Shown here: one piece after another, positions 15,408 to 24,902 of the stretch | How the letters are laid out: every line of letters starts with the position of its first letter | How positions within the stretch are numbered: the stretch's first letter is position 1 | Assembly (NCBI GenBank): GCA_025435555.1 | Contig: JAIWWG010000158.1 | Span: 1-48,843, forward strand | DNA length: 48,843 nt | Reading direction: 5' to 3' | Source: Chytriomyces cf. hyalinus JEL632 | Taxonomy: Eukaryota > Chytridiomycota > Chytridiomycetes > Chytridiales > Chytriomycetaceae | Notes under the pieces: generated by a model | Told to the model about the DNA's origin: nothing | Databases searched by the model: none | Seen by the model: the letters and a program-made list of their open reading frames with translations, nothing else | Position numbers and translations under genes: made by a program

Positions 15408-18400
15408 TCAAAATCGCATTTTCGAATCTCAACGGGCTGTCTGGCAAAGCCGAAGAAGTCCTGAGATTCAAGTCTGCGCAATCTGTTGACCTTTCTTTAA
15501 TGGTGGAAACGTGGCTCTCCCCAACATCCTCCATTCCTTTTCGACCACACCTATTTAATATCACAAGTACAAACACGGAGGCAATTGCGGGAGGTCGGCG
15601 CAATTTTGGCGGCATTTTGGCGTTCTCAACTGCAACTCTCTCCCCCCAATTCCGAGTTATCTATGAAGATCCCTTGGGGTTCTATTGCGCAATGCGCATC
15701 TCTGATCTTATCCTCATCACTGCCTACATCCCCCCCTCTGCTGACAATCGGGTAATCGGGGACATGCTTCAAAAAGCGGAAACGTTATCTGAAGGCTTTA
15801 CGTTGCGTTGTCTTTTGGTTGGCGATCTGAACGCACGGATGACGGATGCTGGTGATTCACTCACAAACACACGTGGAACGTATATGCAGCAGGAACTGTT
15901 CAACTCTGGACTTGCGCTTCAAATCCCGGAGTCTGGGAAATGGACGTCGTGGGCTGGTGGTGGTCGAGGGATTCCGGATGTTGTACTCTCGAGCTTCCCA
16001 GTCTCTAACCTCACAGTTCATGAAGGCGAGTCACTTGGAGGTTCGGACCATCGGCCGCTGACATTTTCTGTGCCACTGGATGTCGAAACCAAGCCCAAGT
16101 CTTTTGCGCGCTGGAATGTTCGTCGCCTCACAACTGCCAAATACCATCAGCGTTTTGCTGAGGAGCTGGAGTCCACGCAGCAGGAGATCATGGATCAACT
16201 GGAATTGCTGCGAACACGCTTGGAAAGCCCTGCTGTGGGATACGTTGCGGGTGTATCACAGTGCGATGCACACACCGTGGCACCTGCAGTAGGCGCCAAC
16301 CCTCCGGGAAGTACTTCCCATGCTTCTCTTGATCCTGTTACCCACACTGCAGATTGCCCCAGAGCCACCACTCACATGTCTGACAGTCCTTCTCAGTCCG
16401 CTGGTCCATCCCACTCCCATCCACGTTCTGTCGATGCTCCCAACCCATCTACGCAGCAGGACATGTGCTTATGCCTGGAATTGCTGCGAACGAGCTTTGA
16501 AAGCCCTGCTGTGGGGTACATCGCGGGTGCATCACAGTGCGATGCACACACCGCGGTACCTGCAGTAGGCGCTCCCCTCCCGGGAAGTACTTCTCGCTCC
16601 TCGCTCTTGAACAATACTCACACACCAAACCGTGCTAGAACTCAAGAGTTGATCAACGAGGCCTGGGAACACTTCCTGTCATGGGTCCGAAATGCTGCGT
16701 CAAAGTCAATTGGTGTCCTCCAAGTCTCTGACCATCTGCCATCGGAGTTTTGGACTGATGAGCTTGAACAAAGTCGGGACAACGTGCAGCAAGAACTTGC
16801 GAACGTGCAACAGGAAATCGAGCGTGGCCAGTTGTCTCGTCTCGAAATCAAACGCCTTGCTTCCGAACTGACCAACACTCAGCGTGCTTACCGGGCGGAT
16901 CTGACCACACGCAAGCGCGTGCTCTTCGAAGATGCTGTCGATAAGCTCACAGTCCCACAAAACATGTCCTCGTTCATGCGCATGGTAAAAGGAGCCAAGT
17001 CGCGAAAAGACCGCACTGTCTGCAAACTGGACCCGGCGAAAATCAATGAACACGCTGCCCATTTTCGAACTACCTTTGGAGCACCTCCGACTGGACATCC
17101 CCAACCTGGACCCCCTGCGCTTGAGGAAATCCAGTCGCGTCCAACTCAGGAAGTCTTCAACCCGGATGCGATCATGTCTGCGATTGCTGGACTCCCACTC
17201 GGAAAGGCTACTGGATCCGATGGAATTCCTGCTGAACTCATCAAAGCCGGTGGCGATCTCATGGCTGACGTTCTCAGTGTTTTCCTGCCCATGGTCCATG
17301 CTGCTGCAACTATTCCATCTGACTGGAGGAAGGCGCTCATTGTGCCAGTCTTCAAGAAGAAGGGATCTGATCAGGACATTGCAAACTACCGACCTATTGC
17401 ACTGACAAGTACGATACGACGACTCTACGAGCGGCTGCTTGTTCCTGAACTTGGACCCGTAATGCAACAACTCGATGACTTTCAAGGTGGCTTCAGACCC
17501 GGTCGGTCCTCGCTCGATCAAGCCATGGTTCTCCACGAAACCCTGAACACCAATGAACATGCTTCGACTATCCTGCTGGACATCAAAGCGGCATATGACG
17601 AAGTCGATCGAAGGGTTCTTTGGCAAATGCTCACACAAGTCTTCGGCCTGGACGAATTCATGCTTGCACGGCTCCAGGATCTTTTCGATCACAACTCGTG
17701 CTGTCTGGTGGTGGCTGGCGTGATTAGTGATCCGATTGACAACGAACGAGGTCTTTTGCAGGGTGCTACTCTGTCCCCGATTTTGTTCAACTGTCACATC
17801 CATGGTCTCTCAATTCGGCTACGTGCTCCTGGAATCCCGCGAATTCGAATCAACGGTATCCATCTCAATAACCTCCTGTTTGCAGACGATACGTCCTTGG
17901 TAGCTGCAAATCAACATGATCTCGCAGTCCTGCTCCGAACGTGTGAGGAATGGTCCAACACTGTCGGCATCCGGTTCTCGCCATCCAAGTGCATCTATCT
18001 CGGTCCTGTTCCAGCACTACGTGATGTACCTCTCAAGCTCTACAACGTGGACCTTCCATCCCAGCAATGTGCCCCGTATCTCGGCATCCCTTTTGGCCAA
18101 CACGGAATCAACTGGGCTCTGCTGGCAAAGGAACGAACTTCAAAAGCGCGTGGTGTCATTGTGGCGCTGGCATCGGTAGGTATGAATGCAATGGGCTGGG
18201 CTCCTGCAGCTTCTGTTACTATCTACAGGAGTTTCATTCGGCCGGTCCTTGAATATGGCATTGCTCTCAAGCTCCCATCCGCGTCCACGCTCAAGTTGTA
18301 CGAGTCGGTCCAACGTCTTGCACTACGGACTCTCACATCAACACCCCGCAACACGTCCACTGCCGCTCTCCACAAGCTGCTGCAAGTCGAACCATTCAAA

Positions 18401-19225
18401 CACCGTGCTACCGAGCTCAATCTCATGTGGTCCTCCCGATTGCATAACTCAACTGATCGTTCTATCCCGGCTGTTCGTTTCTGGCGCGGCGCTCTGCTTG
18501 GTGCTGACAAACCATTTCAGGAATGTCTTCCCCGCCTTGCTCGCTCCAACCCACTTGTGACTCATGTGGATGCTAAATGGATTGATTTTCGACAGCAACC
18601 ACTGGTTCCCCCACCTCCAGCTGAAGTTCCGTTCCGGTACCCTCCGAAGCCAAAACAAGCGCTGTCTGACAATGCTCGCAAGAAGCTGCGCAAGGAATCC
18701 ATCGTCAACCTGGACAACAACCTGGACACCATTGCTGGCGCAATCCAAGTCGAAACCAAAGACCCAGTCCGGCCGTATCTGACTGCCTGCAAGGGAATTG
18801 ACCGCAAGACACGCAACAACATCCTTCGCTGGACTCTTGGTGCCGTCACCCGACACGAACCGTGCCTCAAGTGCAACGACGTACTGACCCGATCCCATGC
18901 TGCTGACTGTTCTGGTGCCACTGCTCTCCTGCGCATCAACTGGGACACGCTTGCACCTCCTGCCGGCCGAATGACCTGGCTTGATACGATCCTGAATGAA
19001 GTCCGGAATACACCGCCCTCCGAAATCGACACGTACACCGAAGTCTCTTCTGCCGTAGCTCTCATCTACACCGAATGTCGCCACCTCCAACAGCAAGCCA
19101 ATGGCTACTGGGCCGAGCCAGATGCACCCGCACGACCACTGCCGCCTCGAAGACCGCGAAATCGCATACCTCAACCCGGGGGAGCCCCGCTTGGGCGACC
19201 ACGGCAAAACCCGGAGCCTGGATAA
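15404..19225 (+). CDS. ORF2 endonuclease-reverse transcriptase, family A (copy A3)
   Basis: This 1,273-residue protein is identical to ORF2p of A2, with all endonuclease residues (Glu35, Asp141, Asn143, SDH 214-216), the FADD catalytic pair and the CCHC finger present. It is a potentially active copy. The linker duplication lies at 16172-16606. Identity to A2 across nearly 4 kb implies very recent copying, homogenisation or an assembly duplication. Confidence 0.96.
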   Translation: MIKIAFSNLNGLSGKAEEVLRFKSAQSVDLSLMVETWLSPTSSIPFRPHLFNITSTNTEAIAGGRRNFGGILAFSTATLSPQFRVIYEDPLGFYCAMRISDLILITAYIPPSADNRVIGDMLQKAETLSEGFTLRCLLVGDLNARMTDAGDSLTNTRGTYMQQELFNSGLALQIPESGKWTSWAGGGRGIPDVVLSSFPVSNLTVHEGESLGGSDHRPLTFSVPLDVETKPKSFARWNVRRLTTAKYHQRFAEELESTQQEIMDQLELLRTRLESPAVGYVAGVSQCDAHTVAPAVGANPPGSTSHASLDPVTHTADCPRATTHMSDSPSQSAGPSHSHPRSVDAPNPSTQQDMCLCLELLRTSFESPAVGYIAGASQCDAHTAVPAVGAPLPGSTSRSSLLNNTHTPNRARTQELINEAWEHFLSWVRNAASKSIGVLQVSDHLPSEFWTDELEQSRDNVQQELANVQQEIERGQLSRLEIKRLASELTNTQRAYRADLTTRKRVLFEDAVDKLTVPQNMSSFMRMVKGAKSRKDRTVCKLDPAKINEHAAHFRTTFGAPPTGHPQPGPPALEEIQSRPTQEVFNPDAIMSAIAGLPLGKATGSDGIPAELIKAGGDLMADVLSVFLPMVHAAATIPSDWRKALIVPVFKKKGSDQDIANYRPIALTSTIRRLYERLLVPELGPVMQQLDDFQGGFRPGRSSLDQAMVLHETLNTNEHASTILLDIKAAYDEVDRRVLWQMLTQVFGLDEFMLARLQDLFDHNSCCLVVAGVISDPIDNERGLLQGATLSPILFNCHIHGLSIRLRAPGIPRIRINGIHLNNLLFADDTSLVAANQHDLAVLLRTCEEWSNTVGIRFSPSKCIYLGPVPALRDVPLKLYNVDLPSQQCAPYLGIPFGQHGINWALLAKERTSKARGVIVALASVGMNAMGWAPAASVTIYRSFIRPVLEYGIALKLPSASTLKLYESVQRLALRTLTSTPRNTSTAALHKLLQVEPFKHRATELNLMWSSRLHNSTDRSIPAVRFWRGALLGADKPFQECLPRLARSNPLVTHVDAKWIDFRQQPLVPPPPAEVPFRYPPKPKQALSDNARKKLRKESIVNLDNNLDTIAGAIQVETKDPVRPYLTACKGIDRKTRNNILRWTLGAVTRHEPCLKCNDVLTRSHAADCSGATALLRINWDTLAPPAGRMTWLDTILNEVRNTPPSEIDTYTEVSSAVALIYTECRHLQQQANGYWAEPDAPARPLPPRRPRNRIPQPGGAPLGRPRQNPEPG

Positions 19226-19420
19226 TCAACCGTCAAGCCCGAACTGACCATACATATCTTATTACCTTTACCGATCATCTGTTTTCTTAACATTTCCGCA
19301 CTTTACTTCTGATTCTTTGGAGTTCTTGAACTTTTTTTGAGTGATTTTTGCTATCTTTCAACCCCGCACTTGTGTTACTGTGTAACTTGATTAAAAGAAA
19401 CTGAAAACGTTAGGGTTAGG
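19226..19420 (+). other. Family A 3' UTR (copy A3)
   Basis: This 195-base tail matches that of A2, with the GTTAC inverted repeat, ATTAAA and the terminal telomere-like block. It contains no ATG and precedes a family B copy. Confidence 0.75.
19409..19420 (+). repeat. Telomere-like junction block, A3/B2
   Basis: GTTAGGGTTAGG followed by a 6-A run and CTCTCTTG, the start of B2. Confidence 0.9.
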
Positions 19421-19450
19421 AAAAAACTCTCTTGAAATTGTGTTGGTTCA

Positions 19451-21025
19451 TTGCCAGCACCGAAATCCCCAAGAGCGCAACCACAGCAACCCACCACCAA
19501 CATTCAACAGCAGCCGAGGATCTCGTCGATCTTTAAGCGTCCAAAAGCATCCGAAGAACCCGAATCAGCGAGCGTTAAGCCCGAACCGACCCCGTTTGCG
19601 TTTAGTGCATCAGCATCAGATTACGTCATCAACACCAACCTCCGAGTTGTCGTCAAAGCCGCCACCCCAGACGGCTTCACCCAGTTCGAACGAGCAACTT
19701 GGCAATTCGCAAAGAAGCTCCTCAAGTGCAAACAGATCATTGGCAATTCAGTCTGTGATTTCGAATTTCAAACGAAGAGTGCCTGTGGCAATAAAACCCC
19801 ATTCGGCATCAGTCTCACGTCTATCCAGTGTAAGAACAGCGAGTGTGCCAGCAGACCCCGACTCAGAGACGCCTGTCGTAATTCTGGAATCCAAGATCTT
19901 ATCGATCTCGCACTTGAATCAGCACAGCTCGAAGACCATCTCCGGGCGCATTACAATCGAAAACAGCGAAAGAAGGCAGTCCCCTTTATTCCACAGCCCG
20001 CAGGCATCAAACGCACCGTTGACGCTGTCGACTCCAGTGATTCTGAATTTGAAATTGACTTTGACTGCGAGAAAAACGAAAAAATGTCGAACCCAGCAAT
20101 GAACCTTGCTGAACTCCAAAAAATGGTTCTTGAGAACAACAAACGTGTCGACGAATTTATGCGCACCATCAACACACAGATGGAAATGATCCGTGAACAG
20201 AGTGCACAATTGAAACAACAGATCGAAAACAATGCAGCCCTCCAACGTGAAATCAACGACATGCGCAACCGTCTTTCACAGCAACCCCAAACTCAACAGC
20301 CACAACAACAACAACCACAACAGCAACAACAACAACAAAAGTCCACCCGGGCTGCCAGTCGCGCTGCGCGCTCCGCCAGCCGTGGTAGACCCACTGAATC
20401 CCATGCGAATGGCCCTGTGTACCGCCCAAAAAACATGAACCGTACCCAAACGTTCAACAAAAACTTCAAAGCTGCTCCCTCGTACAAAGAGATTGCTGCC
20501 ATGTCGATTCGATCAGACTTCAATGCGCCAGCCCGTGAAGGCCCAGCCCCCGTCCGTGCAGAATCCATTAAGTCGTGCTTTGTATCGCTCAGATTCTTGA
20601 AGAAGGAAGCCAAATTGAACGGACCCATGAAAGCAACACGCGCCATCTTCCGCGACACGTTCGAACTGCCGTATATCGAGGACATCAGTCCACTTGGTCG
20701 TGGATTCTCCATTGCTGAGATCTTCTTTGATGGTCGTCATGAAGCCGATATTCGTCAGAAACTCGACGCGAAGCAGATCTTGCTCAGCGATTTCAACCCG
20801 TTGGATAGTCCGCCACACCAACCGGATGCGAATGAGAACATGATGAAAGAATGCATGTGCGCGCGCCGTGCTGGGGTTTATCGCAGAGCTCGTTTTGCGC
20901 TTGTGAAGCAGGCTGCACTCGAGGGATGTGACATGGCAATGCAGGCTCGTATTCGAGAACTTGCTGCGCCAAAACAGGGTAATCAGTCAGGATCCAACTC
21001 TGAGGAAACTCAGATGGAGCAATGA
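19451..21025 (+). CDS. ORF1 protein of family B LINE, non-AUG start (copy B2)
   Basis: Identical to B1 ORF1p over 524 residues when read from the TTG at 19451. The first ATG in any forward frame is at 20084 (Met212), so the missing start codon is not a defect private to B1. The poly-Gln tract is at 20276-20338. Stop and ORF2 start overlap as ATGA. Confidence 0.82.
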   Translation: MPAPKSPRAQPQQPTTNIQQQPRISSIFKRPKASEEPESASVKPEPTPFAFSASASDYVINTNLRVVVKAATPDGFTQFERATWQFAKKLLKCKQIIGNSVCDFEFQTKSACGNKTPFGISLTSIQCKNSECASRPRLRDACRNSGIQDLIDLALESAQLEDHLRAHYNRKQRKKAVPFIPQPAGIKRTVDAVDSSDSEFEIDFDCEKNEKMSNPAMNLAELQKMVLENNKRVDEFMRTINTQMEMIREQSAQLKQQIENNAALQREINDMRNRLSQQPQTQQPQQQQPQQQQQQQKSTRAASRAARSASRGRPTESHANGPVYRPKNMNRTQTFNKNFKAAPSYKEIAAMSIRSDFNAPAREGPAPVRAESIKSCFVSLRFLKKEAKLNGPMKATRAIFRDTFELPYIEDISPLGRGFSIAEIFFDGRHEADIRQKLDAKQILLSDFNPLDSPPHQPDANENMMKECMCARRAGVYRRARFALVKQAALEGCDMAMQARIRELAAPKQGNQSGSNSEETQMEQ

Positions 21026-24000
21026 TTGAGCACACCAAAATCGGATTTTTGAACGCGCGAAGAAACCTCATCGGTGAAGGACACCACATTGAATCCCTCA
21101 TGAAACACAAAAAGTTAGACTATTTAATCCTCGCGGATACTGGGCTCAGAAAATCGGCAACAAACCCTATGAGAAATGTGATAGCAGAAACACGCGGAGA
21201 GACTCTCATCGGCGACCCTGCTCGCGGGGTAACCAAAGCTCGTAATGGGTTGATGATGATCGATGCAACTGGCAGGCTAACGTCTATTTTCGAAATCAGT
21301 GATGACGACGGTAGATGGATGGTAGTCCGCCTTGGAGACACACTTTTAGTTAGCGCGTATTTGGCTCCCTCTGAAGGAGCAGCAACACTTACCGCATTCG
21401 ATCTGATGATGACGCGGCTTCAGCAGCAGAACATCGGATCGCCAATCATTATGGTTGGAGACCTCAATGCTCGCCACATTCGTGTTGGTGATCATAGCAC
21501 AGTCCCGAACTCTGGCGTAAATGGTCAACGCAGAACGTGGATTGAAAAATGGCTTGATGATGGTGACTGGCTTCGCGTCGACCCGGTCCAGGGGAAATGG
21601 ACAACATGGAGCACCAACGGTGGAAAAGGGATCACTGATCTCGTCTTTGCCAATGGGCCTGGAGCCACGCGTGTCTCGAATTTAACAGTACTGGACAACG
21701 AAACCGCGATTGGCTCCGACCACCATCTCTTGACATTCGAAGTGACCGGTTTGGCCGGCTTTCGAAAACCCCCATTCGAACGCATCAACATCCGTGCTCT
21801 GCAGGGCAGAATGGATCAGTATCGTGAGGAACTTGAGAAAAGGGAAGGAGAAATCAACCAAGTACTCACTGCAACAATTGAGGAAATCGAGCACCATCGA
21901 CTCACGGCCGGACCAGTCACATGGGAAGACCGCGTCGATATTGCTGACCGTGCTTGGGACTTAGTATCTGACTGGATTCGTTCAGCTGCGAGAAAAGCCC
22001 TTGGTGTGGTTAAGTTTCATGGTGGCGCTCTCAAGGCGGATATGATTGAGGACCATCTCAAAGAGCTGATGCGTTGGCGCACTGAAGCCCAGGACGCGAT
22101 GCTTGAAGCTGGACTGGACCCCATCACGCGGAGAGAACGTGCCGGTAAACTTCGATATATCAACATCATTGTTCGAAAAGCAGCCAAGCGCTCGAGGAAA
22201 CGCCTCTACAACGCAGTCACTGACACCAGAGTGTATGACCCGAGCGCAGAAGCCAAACGGATTGCCTGCCAACGTGCTCGTAGTCTGCGATCCAACTGCG
22301 CTCTGCGACCGGATAAAATGGATCAATACGCGCAACACTTCAAAACAACGTTTGGCTCACCCCCAAAAGGAGAAGACCAACCCAACCCCATCGCACTTGA
22401 CACAACCAATCCCCGATCCCCCCGAACCCCACTCACAAAAACATCTGTCGCAGATATCATTAAGGAAGAAAACGTGCATAGCCTGGTTGCCTGGATGCCC
22501 TCAGGAAAAGCAGCTGGAGAAGATGGAATACATGGAGAGTTAGTCAAGGGACCCAAGGATCCGGAGACTGAAATCATTATCACAGCTTATCCCCTCACCC
22601 TCGCATTCCGCATCTTCACTGCACTTCTCGCAACACCCACCGAGTGGAATGTCGCCAACGTGGCACTGGTCTACAAAAACAAGGGTGATCAACATGACGT
22701 CGCCAATTATCGTCCCATATCGCTTACCTGTCGTATTCGGATGGTGTATGAGGGTTGCTTCCGTCACCTCCTTGAACACCGCACTAACTCGTTCACTGAC
22801 ACTGCACAAGGTGGCTTCCGACGCAACCGCTCAACCCTCGATCAGCTACTCACCCTCCACGAAATCATCGCAGCCCACCCAGACCTCCACGCAGTATACC
22901 TCGACATCCAAGCAGCTTACGATTGTACCAATCGCCCCCTCCTCTGGACAGAAATGTTCGAAAACCCGTCAGACCCCAATCCACAGATTACCCACTCAGT
23001 ACTCATCCCCATCTTCAGATGCCTGTTTGACCACAACGTCGCCCGTCTACTCGTATCCGGCTCCAAATCTGCAGATATCCCAGTTACCCGTGGTCTCCTA
23101 CAAGGAACACTCTCAGCACCCCCCCTCTTCAACATCTCCATCAACTCGCTCCCAGCAACACTCCGTGACCTGTACCAGAATGCATGTATTCGCGTCGGAC
23201 CCCACCGCATCAACTCACTCCTTTTCGCAGATGACACTACAGTTTTCGCACGCAACAAACACACACTTCAGCAAATCATCAACACAGTCGCAGAATGGGG
23301 TAAGAAGAAGGGCGTCACCTGGGCGCCACACAAAAGCGTCGCTGTCGGACCGACCGAGATGTGCATCAAAATGAATGGAATCGAAATCGCACAAAGAGAC
23401 AGCACCAGCTACGTAGGAATGACAATGACCGCCACAGGAATCGACATGACCGCATCAACATCAAAAAGAATCACCGATGCCAAGAAGACACTGTCCTGGA
23501 TGAAGGGAAAAGGGTTTAATGGTTTTGGTTTTCGAACCCTGCACAGTCTATATATGTACCCAGTCTTTATTCGCTCGCAACTCGAATATGGTCTCGCAAT
23601 TCGTCCGCTCACGACAGAAGAACTCCAGCCACTCCAGAAATTCCAGAACACATGCCTCCGTATCCTCTACTCAGTACCCACCTCCACATCTATCGCCTCG
23701 CTACACCTACTATCATCAGTTCCCACTATCAAAACACGTAACCTCATCCTCAATGCTGCCTACTACTACCGTCTCCACCAGTCCAACGACACTCGCAACC
23801 TCACACTCCACACATACCGCCAAGGCCTCGAACGAGACCACAGACCCGAATCCACATCACTCATCAAGCACACCCTCGCACACAACCCACACTTCCGATC
23901 ACTTCCCCGCCTCGCACTCATTGTCAACCCGCTCACCGTCAACAATCGTCAACCCATGCTCATCACTCCTCGTGGATCCACCCACAAGATCCCCGAAGAC

Positions 24001-24669
24001 ACCATTGACGAATGGCACCACCAAGACATGCTCGCGCTTCAACAGAAATCCCAAGCCCGGACATCGAAAATTCTCCCAGTCCCTGCGACCCGCAAGCAGC
24101 GCCACGCGCTTGTCATGGCCGGCCCCGCAATTTCCAGACCAGTCTCCCGCACCATCCTCCTCTGGCTCCTTGGCCGTATATGCAACCACCAAGAGTGCCG
24201 CACGTGCGGCGTCGAACTGTCCCGCCAGCATGGCATTGAGTGCTCCGGCATTGAACCCGCCCTGCAAGCCGCCTTCGACAACGATCTCGGACCGCCACCA
24301 GAACTCCTCGCGCATGGAGCCACTATCATCGACGAAGCCATTAGCAAGCTGGAGTTCAAATCCGGGACCAATACAAGAATCGAAGCCACTTACCAGGCCA
24401 TCAACACGATCCGACTCGCCTGCGGCGGATACAGCGAGATCATCGACGCCAGCACCGCTACGCTCCAGCAAGAGCTCGACGCCATCTTCGCGGACTACGA
24501 GGGCCTGCGAAGCATCCGAGTTCAGGCCACCGCCATCATGAACGCCCACTACAACCCAGCGAAATTCAAACCAACTTACCGAAGCGGGCCATCAAACGCA
24601 CAAGCACCCCACCGCGGGGCGATCCGGAACCGAGGAGGTCGACCGAGAGGCCGTGGACGAGGCGGCTGA
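21022..24669 (+). CDS. ORF2 endonuclease-reverse transcriptase, family B (copy B2)
   Basis: This 1,215-residue protein is identical to B1 ORF2p, including the Asp39 substitution at the endonuclease Glu position, the FADD pair, the CCHC finger and the RGG tail. No frame disruption is seen, so it is a potentially active copy. Confidence 0.95.
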   Translation: MIEHTKIGFLNARRNLIGEGHHIESLMKHKKLDYLILADTGLRKSATNPMRNVIAETRGETLIGDPARGVTKARNGLMMIDATGRLTSIFEISDDDGRWMVVRLGDTLLVSAYLAPSEGAATLTAFDLMMTRLQQQNIGSPIIMVGDLNARHIRVGDHSTVPNSGVNGQRRTWIEKWLDDGDWLRVDPVQGKWTTWSTNGGKGITDLVFANGPGATRVSNLTVLDNETAIGSDHHLLTFEVTGLAGFRKPPFERINIRALQGRMDQYREELEKREGEINQVLTATIEEIEHHRLTAGPVTWEDRVDIADRAWDLVSDWIRSAARKALGVVKFHGGALKADMIEDHLKELMRWRTEAQDAMLEAGLDPITRRERAGKLRYINIIVRKAAKRSRKRLYNAVTDTRVYDPSAEAKRIACQRARSLRSNCALRPDKMDQYAQHFKTTFGSPPKGEDQPNPIALDTTNPRSPRTPLTKTSVADIIKEENVHSLVAWMPSGKAAGEDGIHGELVKGPKDPETEIIITAYPLTLAFRIFTALLATPTEWNVANVALVYKNKGDQHDVANYRPISLTCRIRMVYEGCFRHLLEHRTNSFTDTAQGGFRRNRSTLDQLLTLHEIIAAHPDLHAVYLDIQAAYDCTNRPLLWTEMFENPSDPNPQITHSVLIPIFRCLFDHNVARLLVSGSKSADIPVTRGLLQGTLSAPPLFNISINSLPATLRDLYQNACIRVGPHRINSLLFADDTTVFARNKHTLQQIINTVAEWGKKKGVTWAPHKSVAVGPTEMCIKMNGIEIAQRDSTSYVGMTMTATGIDMTASTSKRITDAKKTLSWMKGKGFNGFGFRTLHSLYMYPVFIRSQLEYGLAIRPLTTEELQPLQKFQNTCLRILYSVPTSTSIASLHLLSSVPTIKTRNLILNAAYYYRLHQSNDTRNLTLHTYRQGLERDHRPESTSLIKHTLAHNPHFRSLPRLALIVNPLTVNNRQPMLITPRGSTHKIPEDTIDEWHHQDMLALQQKSQARTSKILPVPATRKQRHALVMAGPAISRPVSRTILLWLLGRICNHQECRTCGVELSRQHGIECSGIEPALQAAFDNDLGPPPELLAHGATIIDEAISKLEFKSGTNTRIEATYQAINTIRLACGGYSEIIDASTATLQQELDAIFADYEGLRSIRVQATAIMNAHYNPAKFKPTYRSGPSNAQAPHRGAIRNRGGRPRGRGRGG

Positions 24670-24871
24670 TGCGGCGGACTTGCGCTGCTGTTGTTGGCAG
24701 ATCGACATTTTCTGTCAACTTTTACATTTAACCATTTCGAAATTTTTTTTCGCGACTTAGTCGTTTTTTCTCTGTATCCTTACCAAACACGGCCCAAAAA
24801 GGGAACCGATTACCATTTTGAAAGCGCGCTTTATCAAGCAATAAAGACACACTGAAAACGTTAGGGTTAGG
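24670..24871 (+). other. Family B 3' UTR (copy B2)
   Basis: A 202-base tail with the 12-base palindrome, AATAAA and the terminal block, as in B1. This is the first B-to-B junction. From the ATG overlapping the ORF2 stop (24669) to the next ATG, in the following B ORF1 (25536), there are about 865 bases without an ATG. Confidence 0.75.
24860..24871 (+). repeat. Telomere-like junction block, B2/B3
   Basis: GTTAGGGTTAGG followed by a 7-A run and the CTCTCTTG start of B3. Confidence 0.9.
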
Positions 24872-24902
24872 AAAAAAACTCTCTTGAAATTGTGTTGGTT
24901 CA

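Larger units (their letters stand above)
13505..19420 (+). mobile_element. Family A LINE, full-length copy A3
   Basis: A full-length family A element of 5,916 bases, one longer than A2 because its 5' A-run has 8 rather than 7 bases. Its two proteins are identical to those of A2. Together with B2 it forms an A-B pair of 11,367 bases, the same total as the A2-B1 pair before it. Confidence 0.96.
19421..24871 (+). mobile_element. Family B LINE, full-length copy B2
   Basis: A full-length family B element of 5,451 bases. The only difference I can see from B1 is one fewer A in the 5' A-run. It is the first of three consecutive B copies. Confidence 0.96.
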
